64,000 bases of DNA, from assembly GCA_031216915.1 (NCBI GenBank), contig CM062297.1, positions 177,248,356-177,312,355 on the forward strand. The letters are read 5' to 3'. A program made the translations under genes and the position numbers. The stretch is from Pictodentalium vernedei (taxonomy: Eukaryota; Mollusca; Scaphopoda; Dentaliida; Dentaliidae). The notes under the pieces are model-generated. The model was not told the DNA's origin, ran no database searches, and saw only the letters and a list, made by a program, of their open reading frames with translations. Below are positions 22,729 through 33,030 of the stretch, in pieces (position 1 is the first letter of the stretch; each line of letters starts with the position of its first letter).

Positions 22729-23070
22729 TGGGGCGCGGTGGCTCAGTTGGTAGAGGGGCAGACTGCAGCCAAGAGATCCTCGGTTCGATTCCCACCTGCG
22801 GCAACCACGCTGTGTCCTTGGACAAGACACTTCACCCCCATTGCCCACATGGGGGCACGGTGACGCTGTGTACTAAGGCATACTGCACGTCGATGATGTG
22901 CCTGTCTTCAACCAATGCTTACCCTGCTTGTGTGGAGTTGGTATGTTGGGGAGCTGACAGTTGCTCAGTGGCTCTCTCCAGGTATTCCGGCTTCCTCCTT
23001 CTTTAAAACTGTCACGGTCATGGTTAGCCATTTTGCAGAAATATGTGACCTTAAACACCAATAAATAAAT
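22729..23070 (+). mobile_element. SINE-1, full length
   Basis: The head has gcgcggtggctcagttggta and a B-box-like cggttcgattcc. The tail reads gtgaccttaaacaccaataa. An 11-bp target duplication, aattataaaaa, flanks it at 22718-22728 and 23071-23081. Confidence 0.93.
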
Positions 23071-23106
23071 AATTATAAAAACCTTGTTTATACTCACAAC
23101 TCTAGA

Positions 23107-23479
23107 TTATTTTATTATTATTATTTATTGGTGTTTAAGGTCACATACTTAAGCACAATGGCTAATCGTGGCAGTTTTACGGGTGGATGAAGCCGGAGTA
23201 CCCGGAGAGAACCACCGAGCAACGACGAGCAGCTGTCAGCTCTCCAACATCGTAACTCTGAACTCTGCACCACAGCACAGGCAGGGTTAGATTGGTTGAA
23301 GACATGCGCACCATCGCCGTGCAGTACGCCTCAGTACACAACGTCATCGTGCCCCCATGTAGGCAGTCAGGGTGAAGTGTCTTGCCCAAGGACACAACGC
23401 GGTTGCCGCAGGTGGGATTCGAACCGAGGACCTCTCGGCTTGCAGCCTGCACCTCTACCAACTGAGCCACTGCGCCCCC
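23107..23479 (-). mobile_element. SINE-1, full length, inverted
   Basis: The complement has the same head, body and tail as the copy at 22729. A 13-bp duplication, tcacaactctaga, flanks it at 23094-23106 and 23480-23492. The two tails face each other about 36 bases apart, so the pair could form a long RNA hairpin. Confidence 0.93.
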
Positions 23480-23793
23480 TCACAACTCTAGAAATCAGGC
23501 CAATGTTTATTTTGGAGATTATATACCATTATTCGAGTGTGACTGGATCAGAAAGTCACACCTCTCTCAAAACTAAATGTTATCAGAAGAATGACCAGTA
23601 AAGATTTTTAATCCTCCCTTTATTCTACAAATGTATAAAAGAAGGATCACTTGTAGATAGTTTTATTTCTGAAGAGATGTATGTATCAAAATATATTAAG
23701 TGAAATGATCTTTGACGACCACTTTGTGTAAAGTGTAATTGTTAGTCTTCAGGTGTTTAATTTCTGTCAGAATCACATACAGTACGTGGAGAG

Positions 23794-24340
23794 TAGGGTT
23801 GCACGGTGTATCGATAAACCGATATATACCGGTATTCAAACCAATATCGATAGAATACTGGTGTAATTACAAAAATATTGGTTTATCGTCATTATTTATT
23901 TACCCACAATTTAATTTTCAAGATGTTTTGAGTTTTTCAACTGTAGCCCCGAATGAATAATATTATCCCTTTATCCGAGGAATCGTCTGCTTGTGTCCTC
24001 GTAAATATACAAATTCAGCAGTTGAAAAAATAATTTTCTAAAATTTCAATAAAACTATATTATGTGACCCCCTCATTGGAACGAGCTCACATGATTTTGT
24101 CTTGTTGAAGTTTTTGGGGAAAATCTGATAAACTAATTTTGAAAATAATAAGTTCTGATATCGTCTGCATTGGGTAAAGGTTTTTCGAACTGAATCATCA
24201 AGGCATGCTAATTCGTTTCGACTGTGATGCCTCGAGTCTCGATTGTGGCACTTTGTGTTCATATATCTGAACAGTTTTCGATATACCGGTATACCGCGAT
24301 ATTTTTTGCGGTATTCAGTTTTGAATATCGTGCAGCCCTA
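23794..24340 (+). mobile_element. hAT-Y MITE, copy 1
   Basis: The ends are tagggttgcacgg and cgtgcagcccta. The flanking 8-mers gtggagag and atggagag match at 7 of 8. The body is rich in cgataaaccgatatatacc and taccggtataccgcgatatt. A TTAA-A copy lies inside at 23963-24184. TAGGGCTGCACGAT-like ends are common in hAT elements. Confidence 0.8.
23963..24184 (+). mobile_element. TTAA-A MITE inside hAT-Y, degraded
   Basis: The left end reads ttatccctttatccgagg and the right gatatcgtctgcattgggta. One arm of the central hairpin is mostly lost, with gtgaccccctcattggaacg present but its partner reduced. Both TTAA targets have mutated. Confidence 0.75.
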
Positions 24341-24591
24341 ATGGAGAGTGGATTGCAACTAGATCGCCCACGGAGTGAAGTTATCACCCAAACTATAACT
24401 TTCAAATTTTATTCATATGGACAAAAAACACAAGCAATGTTCCAGCCAATGGACCTCCAGGTTTAACCTGGGGGTCCATTGGTTGAAACTTTGCCTGTGC
24501 TTGTTATGCTTTGCAACAAATTTGCAATTATTGCCTGGGTGGAATCTCCACTCTGTGGGTGATTTAGTGATAATACACTCTCCACGTACTG

Positions 24592-24853
24592 TACAGTACA
24601 TGGACAGTGGATTGTAACAAAATCACCCATGGAGCAGAGCTTTCACCCCAAAGTATCACTTTCAAATTATGTACATATGGACAAAAAACACAAGCAGTGT
24701 TTCAGCCAATGGACCTCTGGGTTTAACCCAGAGGTCTATCGGCTGGAACTTTGCTTGTGCTTGTTATGCTTTGCAACAAATTTGCAATTATTGCTTGGGT
24801 GGAATCTCCACTCCATGGATGATTTAGTGATAATGCATTCTAGGCATAAAGTA
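24592..24853 (+). mobile_element. TA-G MITE, copy 2
   Basis: It starts at the TA that ends copy 1 (tacagtacatggacagtgg) and has the hairpin ccaatggacctctgggttta with its partner. The right end is degraded and passes into the TA-H copy. Confidence 0.78.
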
Positions 24854-25039
24854 CCACAATAAACTAAGTATACTGCTGCTTCTGAACTGATTAAATCAGA
24901 ATCCGTCCTTTCCAGAAATGATGTCAGATTCTGGTCTGATCAGTGTATGAAGAGAACATCATTTTCTGGAAAGCCTTCACGGGGCAGCAGTATACAGTTT
25001 ATTGCGATTATGCTACAACTTATTTTGACTTGTACTGTA
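24843..25039. mobile_element. TA-H MITE, copy 1
   Basis: It matches 56372-56589: aataaactaagtatactgc, gatgtcagattctggtctga and the right end acaacttattttgacttgta then ctg|TA. The left terminus is fused to the degraded end of the TA-G copy. Confidence 0.72.
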
Positions 25040-25730
25040 GGCATAAAATATACTGGGAAACTAAAATAAAAATAATTTTATTGATCTACTTTGTATATTT
25101 TCATTATTCAGTATAATAGTGCAAAAGTGCTTATATTTTAGTTTCCAAGTTTTACATAATATTTTTCTAAATGATATCAGAGCTCCATTTCATACTCATT
25201 TTTCTCAACATACTCAAATTGTTTCCTAATGAATCCGTGATCTTCGATCATCGCTCAGTGCACATCCCACCCCTAAACAAAAATGCAGGCTATGTGTTTG
25301 TTTTATATTGGGAGGATAGAGGAGGCTGTAGTACTCAGAGAAACCAAGGGGCAGTGTTGAATAGCTGTCTTTAGTCAGGTGCCATTGGTTGATTGTGCAT
25401 AGCTATGGGACTCCGATTTGGGCAATCAAGTGTATTGCTTGAGGACACAGCAGGTGAAATTGTACATGTACATGGTCAAACCCACAGCCTCTGGGCCAGT
25501 TGTGTCACCAGAATTCCCCAGTGGGATGTGGGGCTTTGGTATTCTTCAACAAGTACACATTAAGGGGTCAGTTTCACTGATGGGTGGGGTTTCTAACTCT
25601 TGGAACCAGCCCTGCTCTGTATGCAGAGCTTAGTCGACTGATTTTTTAATCACTGCTCTTTAGGGGAAATGGGGTGGCATTTTATTGTTAAGGTAATAGT
25701 GTGCTGTCCAGAACATGTTATATGTATGAA
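25040..25730. other. mostly unassigned; possible very old SINE
   Basis: Around 25310-25460, words such as gtactcagagaaaccaag, then ggacacagcaggt, weakly resemble the reverse strand of SINE-1/2. The divergence is too great to assign it. Confidence 0.3.
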
Positions 25731-25990
25731 CAGTTAAACTGGAAGTCCTGTCATGAAATGCGCACAAATAGCATGCCGATCTTTGTGTTAATCTACGTGT
25801 TATGACCATAGTAAGGCTATCAAATTCTGTACATATGGCCTGTGCACAAGCAATGTTTCAGCCAATGGACCTCCGGGTAACCCGGAGGTCCATTGGCAGA
25901 AACATTGCCTGTGTTTGCCATGCTTTGGATGCCATTCTATATTGCAATTGCGTGCAATTCCTATGCACAATTAAGCATAGATAAGTGCAC
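25731..25990 (+). mobile_element. TA-F MITE, copy 1
   Basis: It starts cagttaaactggaagtcctg and carries the hairpin cagccaatggacctccgggt with its partner. The right terminus is not recognisable. Confidence 0.7.
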
Positions 25991-26461
25991 TGTATTTTTC
26001 ATAGTACTGGCAGGACTAAATAGCGGACTGTGTTTATATCATTCCAATAGCAAAAATACACAGGGGCCAACCCTTGGTAAAACAACATTGTCTTACAGGT
26101 ATGGTAGGTAATATTTACTCAGAGAGATAAACTTAGGTACTACATTTACATTGGGTCACTGTGTCAATACAAATGTTCATGTTAGATTACAAACCCTTTA
26201 ATTTAGAGATTTGTTGACTTTTGAAGGACACTACCATGTTTTCCTTGGGGGGAACCTATCATTTGTATTGGCAATATTACTGCATGAACATTGTATAAAA
26301 TCGGAAAGTCAAATGATGGCTATATACATTCAGATGCAAATAACAGGTCTGAAGGAAGTGAGTGATGATGGAATCTGTCAGATTTGATTGACAGTTTAAT
26401 AAAAAAAACTACATATTTCAGCAGCTGACTGATGCTTAATACTGTTGGCGTTTTGTACATG

Positions 26462-26526
26462 TAGTTGTTCAATCAGACCTTGAATTGCTGTTCTGAAGGT
26501 TTTTCATCAGCAATCAAAAATGAGTA
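26462..26526 (+). repeat. direct repeat flanking TA-F copy 2 (left)
   Basis: The phrase gtagttgttcaatcagacct through gcaatcaaaaatgag recurs at 27076-27140 with a few changes, on the other side of the TA-F copy. Confidence 0.75.
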
Positions 26527-27077
26527 TACAGTTAAAACTAGAAGTCCTGTCATGAACAAGCCAGAAAATAAGCAGACTGACATCTGCAAAATGAGGTCCC
26601 CAGAAGGTGAATTTAGTGATGCTACCCTGCACAGCAGGGTAGCATCACTACATTTACCCTCTGTGAACCCCAATCTGAATCAGGGTCTCATAACTAAACA
26701 GAAAGAGGTACCCAGAGGATAAATCCCACTGTATGGGATAGCATCATCAAATTCACCCTCTGGGGACTTCATTCTGCAAATGTCGGACTGCTTATTTTCA
26801 GGCCTGGTCATGAAATGTGCACAAATAGCACGTCAATCTACGTGTTATGACCATAGTAAGGCTATCAAATTCTGTACATATGGCCTGTGCACAAGCAATG
26901 TTTCAGCCAATGGACCTCCAGGTAAGCCGGAGGTCCATTGGCAAAGGCATTGCCTGTGTTTGCTATGAGTGACCAGGAGAACCTGCCGTGCTTTCGATCC
27001 ATTCAATATAACAATTTCCATGCAATTAAGCCTAGATGAGCGAACAGTTTGTGACAGGACTTCTAGTTTTAACTGTA
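26527..27077 (+). mobile_element. TA-F MITE, copy 2, hosting hAT-I
   Basis: The ends are TA|cagttaaaactagaagtcc and ggacttctagttttaactg|TA. The hairpin core pairs gccaatggacctccagg with ccggaggtccattggc. A complete hAT-I MITE sits 28 bases from the left end at 26557-26806. Confidence 0.88.
26557..26806 (+). mobile_element. hAT-I MITE, copy 2, intact
   Basis: This 250-bp copy has ends caagccagaaaataagcag and the inverted ctgcttattttcaggcctg. A perfect 8-bp duplication of the host element, gtcatgaa, flanks it at 26549-26556 and 26807-26814. The core hairpin is gtgatgctaccctg/cagggtagcatcac. Confidence 0.92.
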
Positions 27078-27140
27078 GTTGTTCAGTCAGACCTTGATTT
27101 GCTGTTCTGAAGGTTTTTCAGCAATCAAAAATGAGCGTAC
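27076..27140 (+). repeat. direct repeat flanking TA-F copy 2 (right)
   Basis: Second copy of the 65-bp unit at 26462, far longer than any Tc1-type target duplication. It suggests a local duplication, or a former pair of TA-F elements separated by this spacer. Confidence 0.75.
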
Positions 27141-27529
27141 ACTCAGTAAGTGTCCCACGAGGGGGTAGATTATTACTGAGTCACTTGAAAAGTAGATTTT
27201 ACACTCAAGCAAAACCAAAAGTCTCTTTGCTTGGATTTTTAATGTCATATGCAAAAAAAAATCACAAGAAATGAGACAGTATCAAGCAAAATTATAGCTT
27301 TTGAATCCTAGTTTTAATCTGGGTCCTCTTTGAAAAAGCACATCCCTTTTTGCAAAGTGTTGTGATTACAAATGCGTGCAGAGAATTGTAACCAGATGAG
27401 ATGGGCAGTATACCAAAAAAAACAAACAGATGCTGATATCACATGGATATTGACAAACTGAATCATACCAATCATTGAATTTAAAACCATCCTTTTTCAA
27501 ATTTTCGTATATTCGCAGTTTATAATTAT
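27141..27529. other. unassigned stretch
   Basis: AT-rich, with no recognised feature. Confidence 0.35.
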
Positions 27530-27755
27530 AAGGGCTTGTTGGGGCTTGGAAGCAGTTGAAGTGTTCATTTTCATGAAAATTACTGATTTTCTTTTCGATT
27601 TTGTTAACCCTTGAGGGACAGGACAATTGTCCTGGCTTCCCACTAGACTACTTCCCGTATGTGTCTGGTTACTTAGCAGTAATTTCCAGTCAAGTCTTGG
27701 CTGCCTATTAAGGCAGCCAAGACTTGACTGGAAATCATTGCCCAGGTGATTTGTC
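27530..27755 (+). repeat. repeat P, copy 1, with perfect hairpin
   Basis: The hairpin at 27682-27735 pairs ccagtcaagtcttggctgcc with its exact complement. Adjacent sequence (cagttgaagtgttcatttt, gacaggacaattgtcct) matches 31762-31945 in inverse orientation. Related hairpins are at 40000 and 46545. Confidence 0.7.
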
Positions 27756-28447
27756 TATTGACACAACTCCTAATAACGGTATGTTAAAGGCACATTCTCT
27801 GAGAACACATATGCCTGAAATAGACCTTTAGAGGTTGATGGGTGTTTGGATTTGGAACAAGTCACAGATTCACTGTCGATATTAGTGTTGGCAAGAGAAT
27901 GCCAGTTGTGAGCTCATTAGCAGTGGCATTTGTGATAGAATGATTAAAAAAAGAACTGTATTTTTCTGGTGTGAATTTCCCTTTGGCACTATCAGCACAT
28001 CTCATTCAAGTGAGACAATGAATGCTGAAACCAATTCACTGGTATACCATCCTAAAAATACCTGTACCAAATTAAAAATTCCAATACCAGGCATCTGTAG
28101 ACCAATTCATGACCTGGTCAGGATCTTCTGTCTGTTTTCCTCCCACGACACCGTCGAATCTCATTGTGCTGACACAAACTTTAGAATAAATTAGTTTATC
28201 ATTGATTTTTAGGTGGGCATTTACCTCTCCCCTTATTATTAATCAGACAAGTTATAAAGGGTTTGGGGCAATCTGACTTCACAGTACTGTGATCACAAAC
28301 TGAATAGTGAATTTCAACGACATTGTAACACAGTACCAACCTGGTCAAAATTCTCAGTCATTTTCCCCACTAACACTGTAATATCCTACTGTCGAAACAG
28401 AATATTGAATATGCAATTTTTGTTTGTTTTCCTTTATGCAGTGAGCT
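27756..28447. other. unassigned stretch
   Basis: An 84-codon frame (27940-28194) shows no recognisable family. No repeat seen. Confidence 0.35.
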
Positions 28448-28860
28448 TTTGCTATTTATTTTGGAGTAAGTTGTGTTAGGATGTAAATGACATGCCACGC
28501 TATTCATATGCAGATGCAATGCATAATATTTCGGTTGAGTTACTCTCACAAAATTGTTAACCCTTTACCCAATGCAGATGATACCAAAATTGATTATTTT
28601 CAGTATTATTTTTTCAAAACGTTTCCACAAAACAATATCATGCAACTCCTTGTTGGAACGAGCTTGATGAGCTCATTCCAATGAAGGCTTACGTGGTATG
28701 GTTTTGTTGAAATATTTGGAGAAATATATTTTAGCTGGTCAATTTGTAAATGATGCAGACGGATGCGACCGATACATTAGATAAAGGGAAGTTTTGCTGG
28801 CAAACATGCAGGATTTGAAATTTTATTAATGCTGAATTATTTTGTTGTAACCTATTTTGT
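28448..28860. repeat. repeat X, copy 1, hosting TTAA-A
   Basis: The words tgctatttattttgg, gatgtaaatgacatgcca and ggcaaacatgcaggat match 50430-50560. In this copy a TTAA-A MITE lies between the second and third words. Confidence 0.6.
28557..28792 (-). mobile_element. TTAA-A MITE
   Basis: It starts at TTAA with ccctttacccaatgcagatg. The hairpin centre reads ttggaacgagcttgatgagc and the right end cagacggatgcgaccgatac, ending taaaggg. The right TTAA has mutated. Confidence 0.8.
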
Positions 28861-29497
28861 CATATTTTGTTTTATCTGAATCATTTTGACGGATAAAACT
28901 CTCACGTTACTTGACTGATCATTCAAGGGGCATTTCCGGGCATAGTTTCCAGAGGCGAGATGCCTTTTCCTCAGGTGGAATTTACCTCTGGAAAAACACA
29001 TCATCATTAGTGTAGTTACAAGCTAACTGCTTCCTGGTGTCATCATTATCTCCACACTCAAGTAGCTTGTAAGTCACCATTTATTAATACATCTAATGGC
29101 CAGTAATTGATTTTCTATTTTCTCATTGAGATCATATTAAACAAAAAAACTCATTTGATCATCTCATGGATATGATTATCGCAGGAGAAAATGGCAGTAA
29201 CACAAATAAAAGGAAGATTGTGAGTTAGATAAGATGAAAAAAACTTGACTTTCACAAAGAGTTTTATTGTCTGTACTTATCAATGATATTGGTTTCCGAT
29301 GGAGATTATCTACAACCAAGTCAATTTATCTATTGTGTATGTAAACAGCATCCTTAATTGCTTATTTAATGCTCAGAAACTGCTTTTCATGTTTTGCTGT
29401 GTTAATTCAGAAATAATGACTGAGGTTGCAGGAAAACAATTTTCACAAAAGGCAATGAGGGGGGTGGGGATTTCAACAAGTAGTTTTAGTCATCCTT
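28861..29497. other. unassigned stretch
   Basis: No recognised gene or family. Confidence 0.35.
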
Positions 29498-29813
29498 CTG
29501 TTAAAACTAGAAGTCCTGTCATGAAATGTGTGCTTATCTAGGCTTAATAGCGCGTTGGAATTGTGCGCCGTTGCCATATCGAATGGCATCCAAAGCCCGA
29601 CTGGTTCTCCTGGTTACTCATAGCAAGCACAAGCAATGTTTCTGCCAATGGACCTCCGGGTTACCCGGAGGTCCATTGGCTGAAACATTGCTTGTGCACA
29701 GGCCATATCTACAGAATTTGATAGCATTATTATGGTCATAACGCGTGGATTAACGCACAAATTAACGTGCTATTTGTGCGCATTTCATGACAGGACTTCT
29801 AGTTTTAACTGTA
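29498..29813 (-). mobile_element. TA-F MITE, copy 3, intact
   Basis: The ends gttaaaactagaagtcctgt and acaggacttctagttttaac, then TGTA, are nearly perfect inverted repeats. The central hairpin spans about 29626-29698 with core ccggg/cccgg. It is 316 bp with no coding capacity. Confidence 0.88.
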
Positions 29814-30305
29814 TGCATCACCTTATTTTTGAAATTCAAGTGAGTACCCAGGAGTGGTTTGAGTGAGAAAGGGCTGGGCTGTCAATATGATATGCTTATG
29901 GCCTATCATGAAAGCCAAAGTCTCACGAATGGGGATTATGCATGGAAGAAAAGCAGTGTCTCTCCACCCCATTGCTGAGAACCTGAAAGCCCTCTCTGGA
30001 TTATTTTTTTCACAGTATGCCTCAAATGGTGGTACATGGGAATACTTTGAGGTTTGATAGAATGGAAATGTACGCTAAATGTGGTATGTTATCTATCACT
30101 AGATTAGTTGCCACTCCACATAGAGAGAACATAGAATTCAGGATTTGGGGGAGGGGGGTGTGAAGGGGTACCAAAGAATCAACACCTTGCTCGTCCACTC
30201 CTCATAATTAAAAGTCAACTGTAATGGTCCAGAAGTGTGATTTTTTTTCCTTCCCAACTTCAAATTTTTGCTACCAAAAGCATCGTTTCTACAAAATATT
30301 AGTTG
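29814..30305. other. unassigned stretch
   Basis: No recognised gene or family. Confidence 0.35.
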
Positions 30306-30576
30306 TACAGTACGGCAACTGTGGACCAGTTTGTCCACCATGGACTGGTCACACTTTACACAGGTGGGCAATATTTCCATCGATGCAATAATATTAGGAT
30401 CCAAACACTAATTATAGGAATAATCATCAAAAATTTAATTAATGAAGCACTGGGTGCAACCCGGTGCTTCATTAATTAAAATTTTGCTGCTGATGATTTT
30501 TATTACCTGATAAATGCGTGCATGGACGTCACTACCCACACGTGGATTATGAGCAGTCCATGGCGACAGTACTGTA
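30306..30576 (+). mobile_element. TA-E MITE, copy 2
   Basis: It starts TA|cagtacggcaactgtgg and ends gcgacagtactg|TA. It has a short terminal duplication (tggaccagtttgtccaccat then tggactgg). The core hairpin is gaagcactgggtg/cccggtgcttc. CpGs are partly decayed compared with copy 1. Confidence 0.85.
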
Positions 30577-31524
30577 TGCATAACGTTTGATCTTCAAACC
30601 TTTCCATCTGTGCAAGCTTGATTTTGGTTTAATTTTTATGAGAGTAATCACACCTCTGGCCATCTTATTTGGCCATCACTGTAGAGCATCCATTGTGCAT
30701 TTTGTCTCTCCATCATGATCGATAGCACAATTTTTGTCTGATGACTACTGTATTTTTGTTGTTACAACAGATTGATTGGTCTCCTCCCTCCTGTCTATAG
30801 TGGTTAGAAATTTTTAATGAATTGAGCAATTGATTTTCCAATTGTTCACGCTGACCAGAAATTGACAGGTGTTGCATCTTTTCAATAGGTGTATTATGGG
30901 ATACATGGAGCTGTCATATTTCATTCAGTCAGAAAACGTGTCTCTTTTAAATTTTGATGGTCAGACAATTTCAGGAGGTGAAAAGTATGAATTGAAATCG
31001 AAAAAAAAAATTAATGATCTTTGTCCATCAAAAATGAACATTATTAGAAATTGACATGTCGATAACCTCTTTACACAGTCAGCCATATCTTTTTTTTCAA
31101 TATGAGCAGTCATGGGTTTTTTTTCGTTTGTACTGATCTGTTTTTCAGTGCAGATTATTACAGAAATAGTCAAAATAATTTGTAGCTGTACAAAAAATTA
31201 GAGATTTGAGATCGGTATTGATTTCACAATTTTTAGGGGTATACCATGGTATCAGTTTAGTATCTTACATCAATAAGATTTGCTGATAGCACCAACAGGG
31301 AATTCACACAGGAAGATACAGAATAAGTTGTTCTTGAATCATTCTACCTGAGTGCTACAAATCCTCTTCCAATGAGCCCAAATCAGATCTGTAGATTTTG
31401 TGACCTGTTCCAAACACACCTTTACCTTTAAAGGCCTATTTCAGACTTTTTGCAATCTCCAAGCATGTGCCCTTAACATGCCATCATTAGGAGGTCATGC
31501 GGCTAAAAAGTCAAATCTCCTGGT
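30577..31524. other. unassigned stretch
   Basis: AT-rich with no recognised gene, SINE or MITE. Confidence 0.35.
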
Positions 31525-31756
31525 CAGTCCTGAAAATAAGCAGTCAGACATTTGCAAAATGTGGTCCCCAGTGCCATACTGTGGGCCAATTTATCCTCTG
31601 GGTACCTCTTTCTGTTTAGTTTTGAGACCCTGATTCAGATTGAGGTTCACAGAGGATATATTTAGTGATGCTACCCTGCTGTGCAGGGTAGCGTCACTAA
31701 ATTCACCCTCTGGGGACCTCATTTTGCAGATAACAGTCTGCTTATTTTCTGGCTTG
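31525..31756 (+). mobile_element. hAT-I MITE, copy 3
   Basis: The ends are cagtcctgaaaataagcag and ctgcttattttctggcttg. The flanking 8-mers ctcctggt and ctcctggg match at 7 of 8. The core hairpin gatgctaccctg/cagggtagcgtc is present. Confidence 0.87.
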
Positions 31757-31761
31757 CTCCT

Positions 31762-31945
31762 GGGCAGTGATTTCTAGTCAAGTTTTGGCTGCTTTTATAG
31801 ACCGCCTAGACTTGACTTACTGATAAGAAGCTTGACATGTAAAGGTTGTAGTCTAGTTGGAATTCAGGACAATTGCCCAGGCCCTAAAGAGTCAACAAAA
31901 CTGAATAGAAAATCAGTCACTTCTTTTATGAAAATGAACACTTCA
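31762..31945 (-). repeat. repeat P, copy 2
   Basis: Inverse copy of 27530-27755: tttctagtcaagttttggct, then ggacaattgcccagg, then gaaaatgaacacttcaactg. The hairpin is less perfect here. Confidence 0.65.
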
Positions 31946-31983
31946 ACTGCTATCAGGTCTCAAAAAGGTCTAATTAATAAGAT

Positions 31984-32022
31984 TTGGGTAAAGGAGTGTG
32001 TCTTGAGTGATTTTAGCAATTA
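31984..32022 (+). repeat. exact 39-bp dispersed repeat (copy 1)
   Basis: The phrase starting ttgggtaaaggagtgtgtct and ending gattttagcaatta recurs unchanged at 33336-33374. No element ends are visible around either copy. Confidence 0.8.
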
Positions 32023-32142
32023 ATAGTGAATGTAGAAAGATTTGAAAATAATGATGGTTTCGATTGTCTATTATGTTGTATACGTTCCAGAGATAATTCA
32101 TGATACACCTTCAGTACAAACTTGAACAGTTAATTGCATATG

Positions 32143-32397
32143 TACATTACGGCTGCCGTGGACTGGTCACTTTCCATGAGTGGGCTATATTTCCTCAGTC
32201 ACAGTAATACTAGATTCCAAATACTAATTACAGGAATAATCACCAAAAAATTAATTAATGAAGCACTGGGTAAAACCCGGTGCTTCATGAATTACAATTT
32301 TGCTGCTGATGATTTTTACATGTAAGACCCGGCAAACGCATGTGTGGACATCAGTGCCCATGAGTGGATTATGTCCAGACCATGATGACTGTACTGT
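32143..32397 (+). mobile_element. TA-E MITE, copy 3
   Basis: The left end is TA|cattacggctgccgtgg and the right is gatgactgtactg. The core is gaagcactgggta/cccggtgcttc. Confidence 0.82.
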
Positions 32398-32514
32398 TTT
32401 AAAGAGTAAGCCCCAGTAAATTGAAATAGAAGAGTTTGTAATAAGTTGAGAAATTACCCTGATACTCACTGAATTCTACTTGTTTGTAGACTTATTTGGC
32501 CTCAGAACATCCAT

Positions 32515-32950
32515 TACAGTAGAATCCTCTTAACTGAATGTCCATTTTGCCAGTGAAAATTATTCAATTAACAGGAGTATACAATTAACAGGGATTTTGG
32601 TCAGTTTCCTGTGTTCTGGAGGTAAACTGAGCATTTATTCTATTATATCTTGTTTGACAGAGCTCATAGAGCTCTGTCAAACAAGTTATAACAGAATAAA
32701 TACCTGTATTGGATGTAGTAAGGCCAAAAAGGTTGATAAATAAGGGGAATTTGGTGCATGTCACAGTAATTTTTTCGATATATTACAAAAATTTATATAC
32801 AATTAACAAGAGTTTACTCTACAACCCATATGCAATTAACAGATCAAATTTGTACTGAAGGTATGGTAAATGGTTTTGTGTTTGAAAATTATATCCAATT
32901 AACAAGGGATATACAATTGAGAGATATCCAATTAAGTGGGCTCCACTGTA
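32515..32950 (+). mobile_element. TA-J MITE, copy 1 (pogo/Tigger-like ends)
   Basis: The ends TA|cagtagaatcctcttaact and aattaagtgggctccactg|TA resemble CAGTNGAACC pogo/Tigger termini. The interior repeats the word caattaacaggagt. The central hairpin pairs cttgtttgacagagctc with gagctctgtcaaacaag. No transposase. Confidence 0.82.
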
Positions 32951-33030
32951 CAGACATTCAATAGATTATATTTTGTTTGACAGAGCTCCATGATCTCCTC
33001 TCACATGGGATATAACAGAATAAATGCCAC
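32951..33030. repeat. partial TA-J-like hairpin
   Basis: The words attatattttgtttgacaga and ggatataacagaataaatgc recall the TA-J core, directly following the complete copy. Confidence 0.55.

Larger units (their letters stand above)
23778..24593 (+). mobile_element. TA-G MITE, copy 1, hosting a nested hAT-Y
   Basis: It starts TA|cagtacgtggagag and ends ctctccacgtactg|TA. The central hairpin pairs gccaatggacctccagg with cctgggggtccattgg. A hAT-Y element occupies 23794-24340; without it the length matches the intact copy at 51036-51300. Confidence 0.82.
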
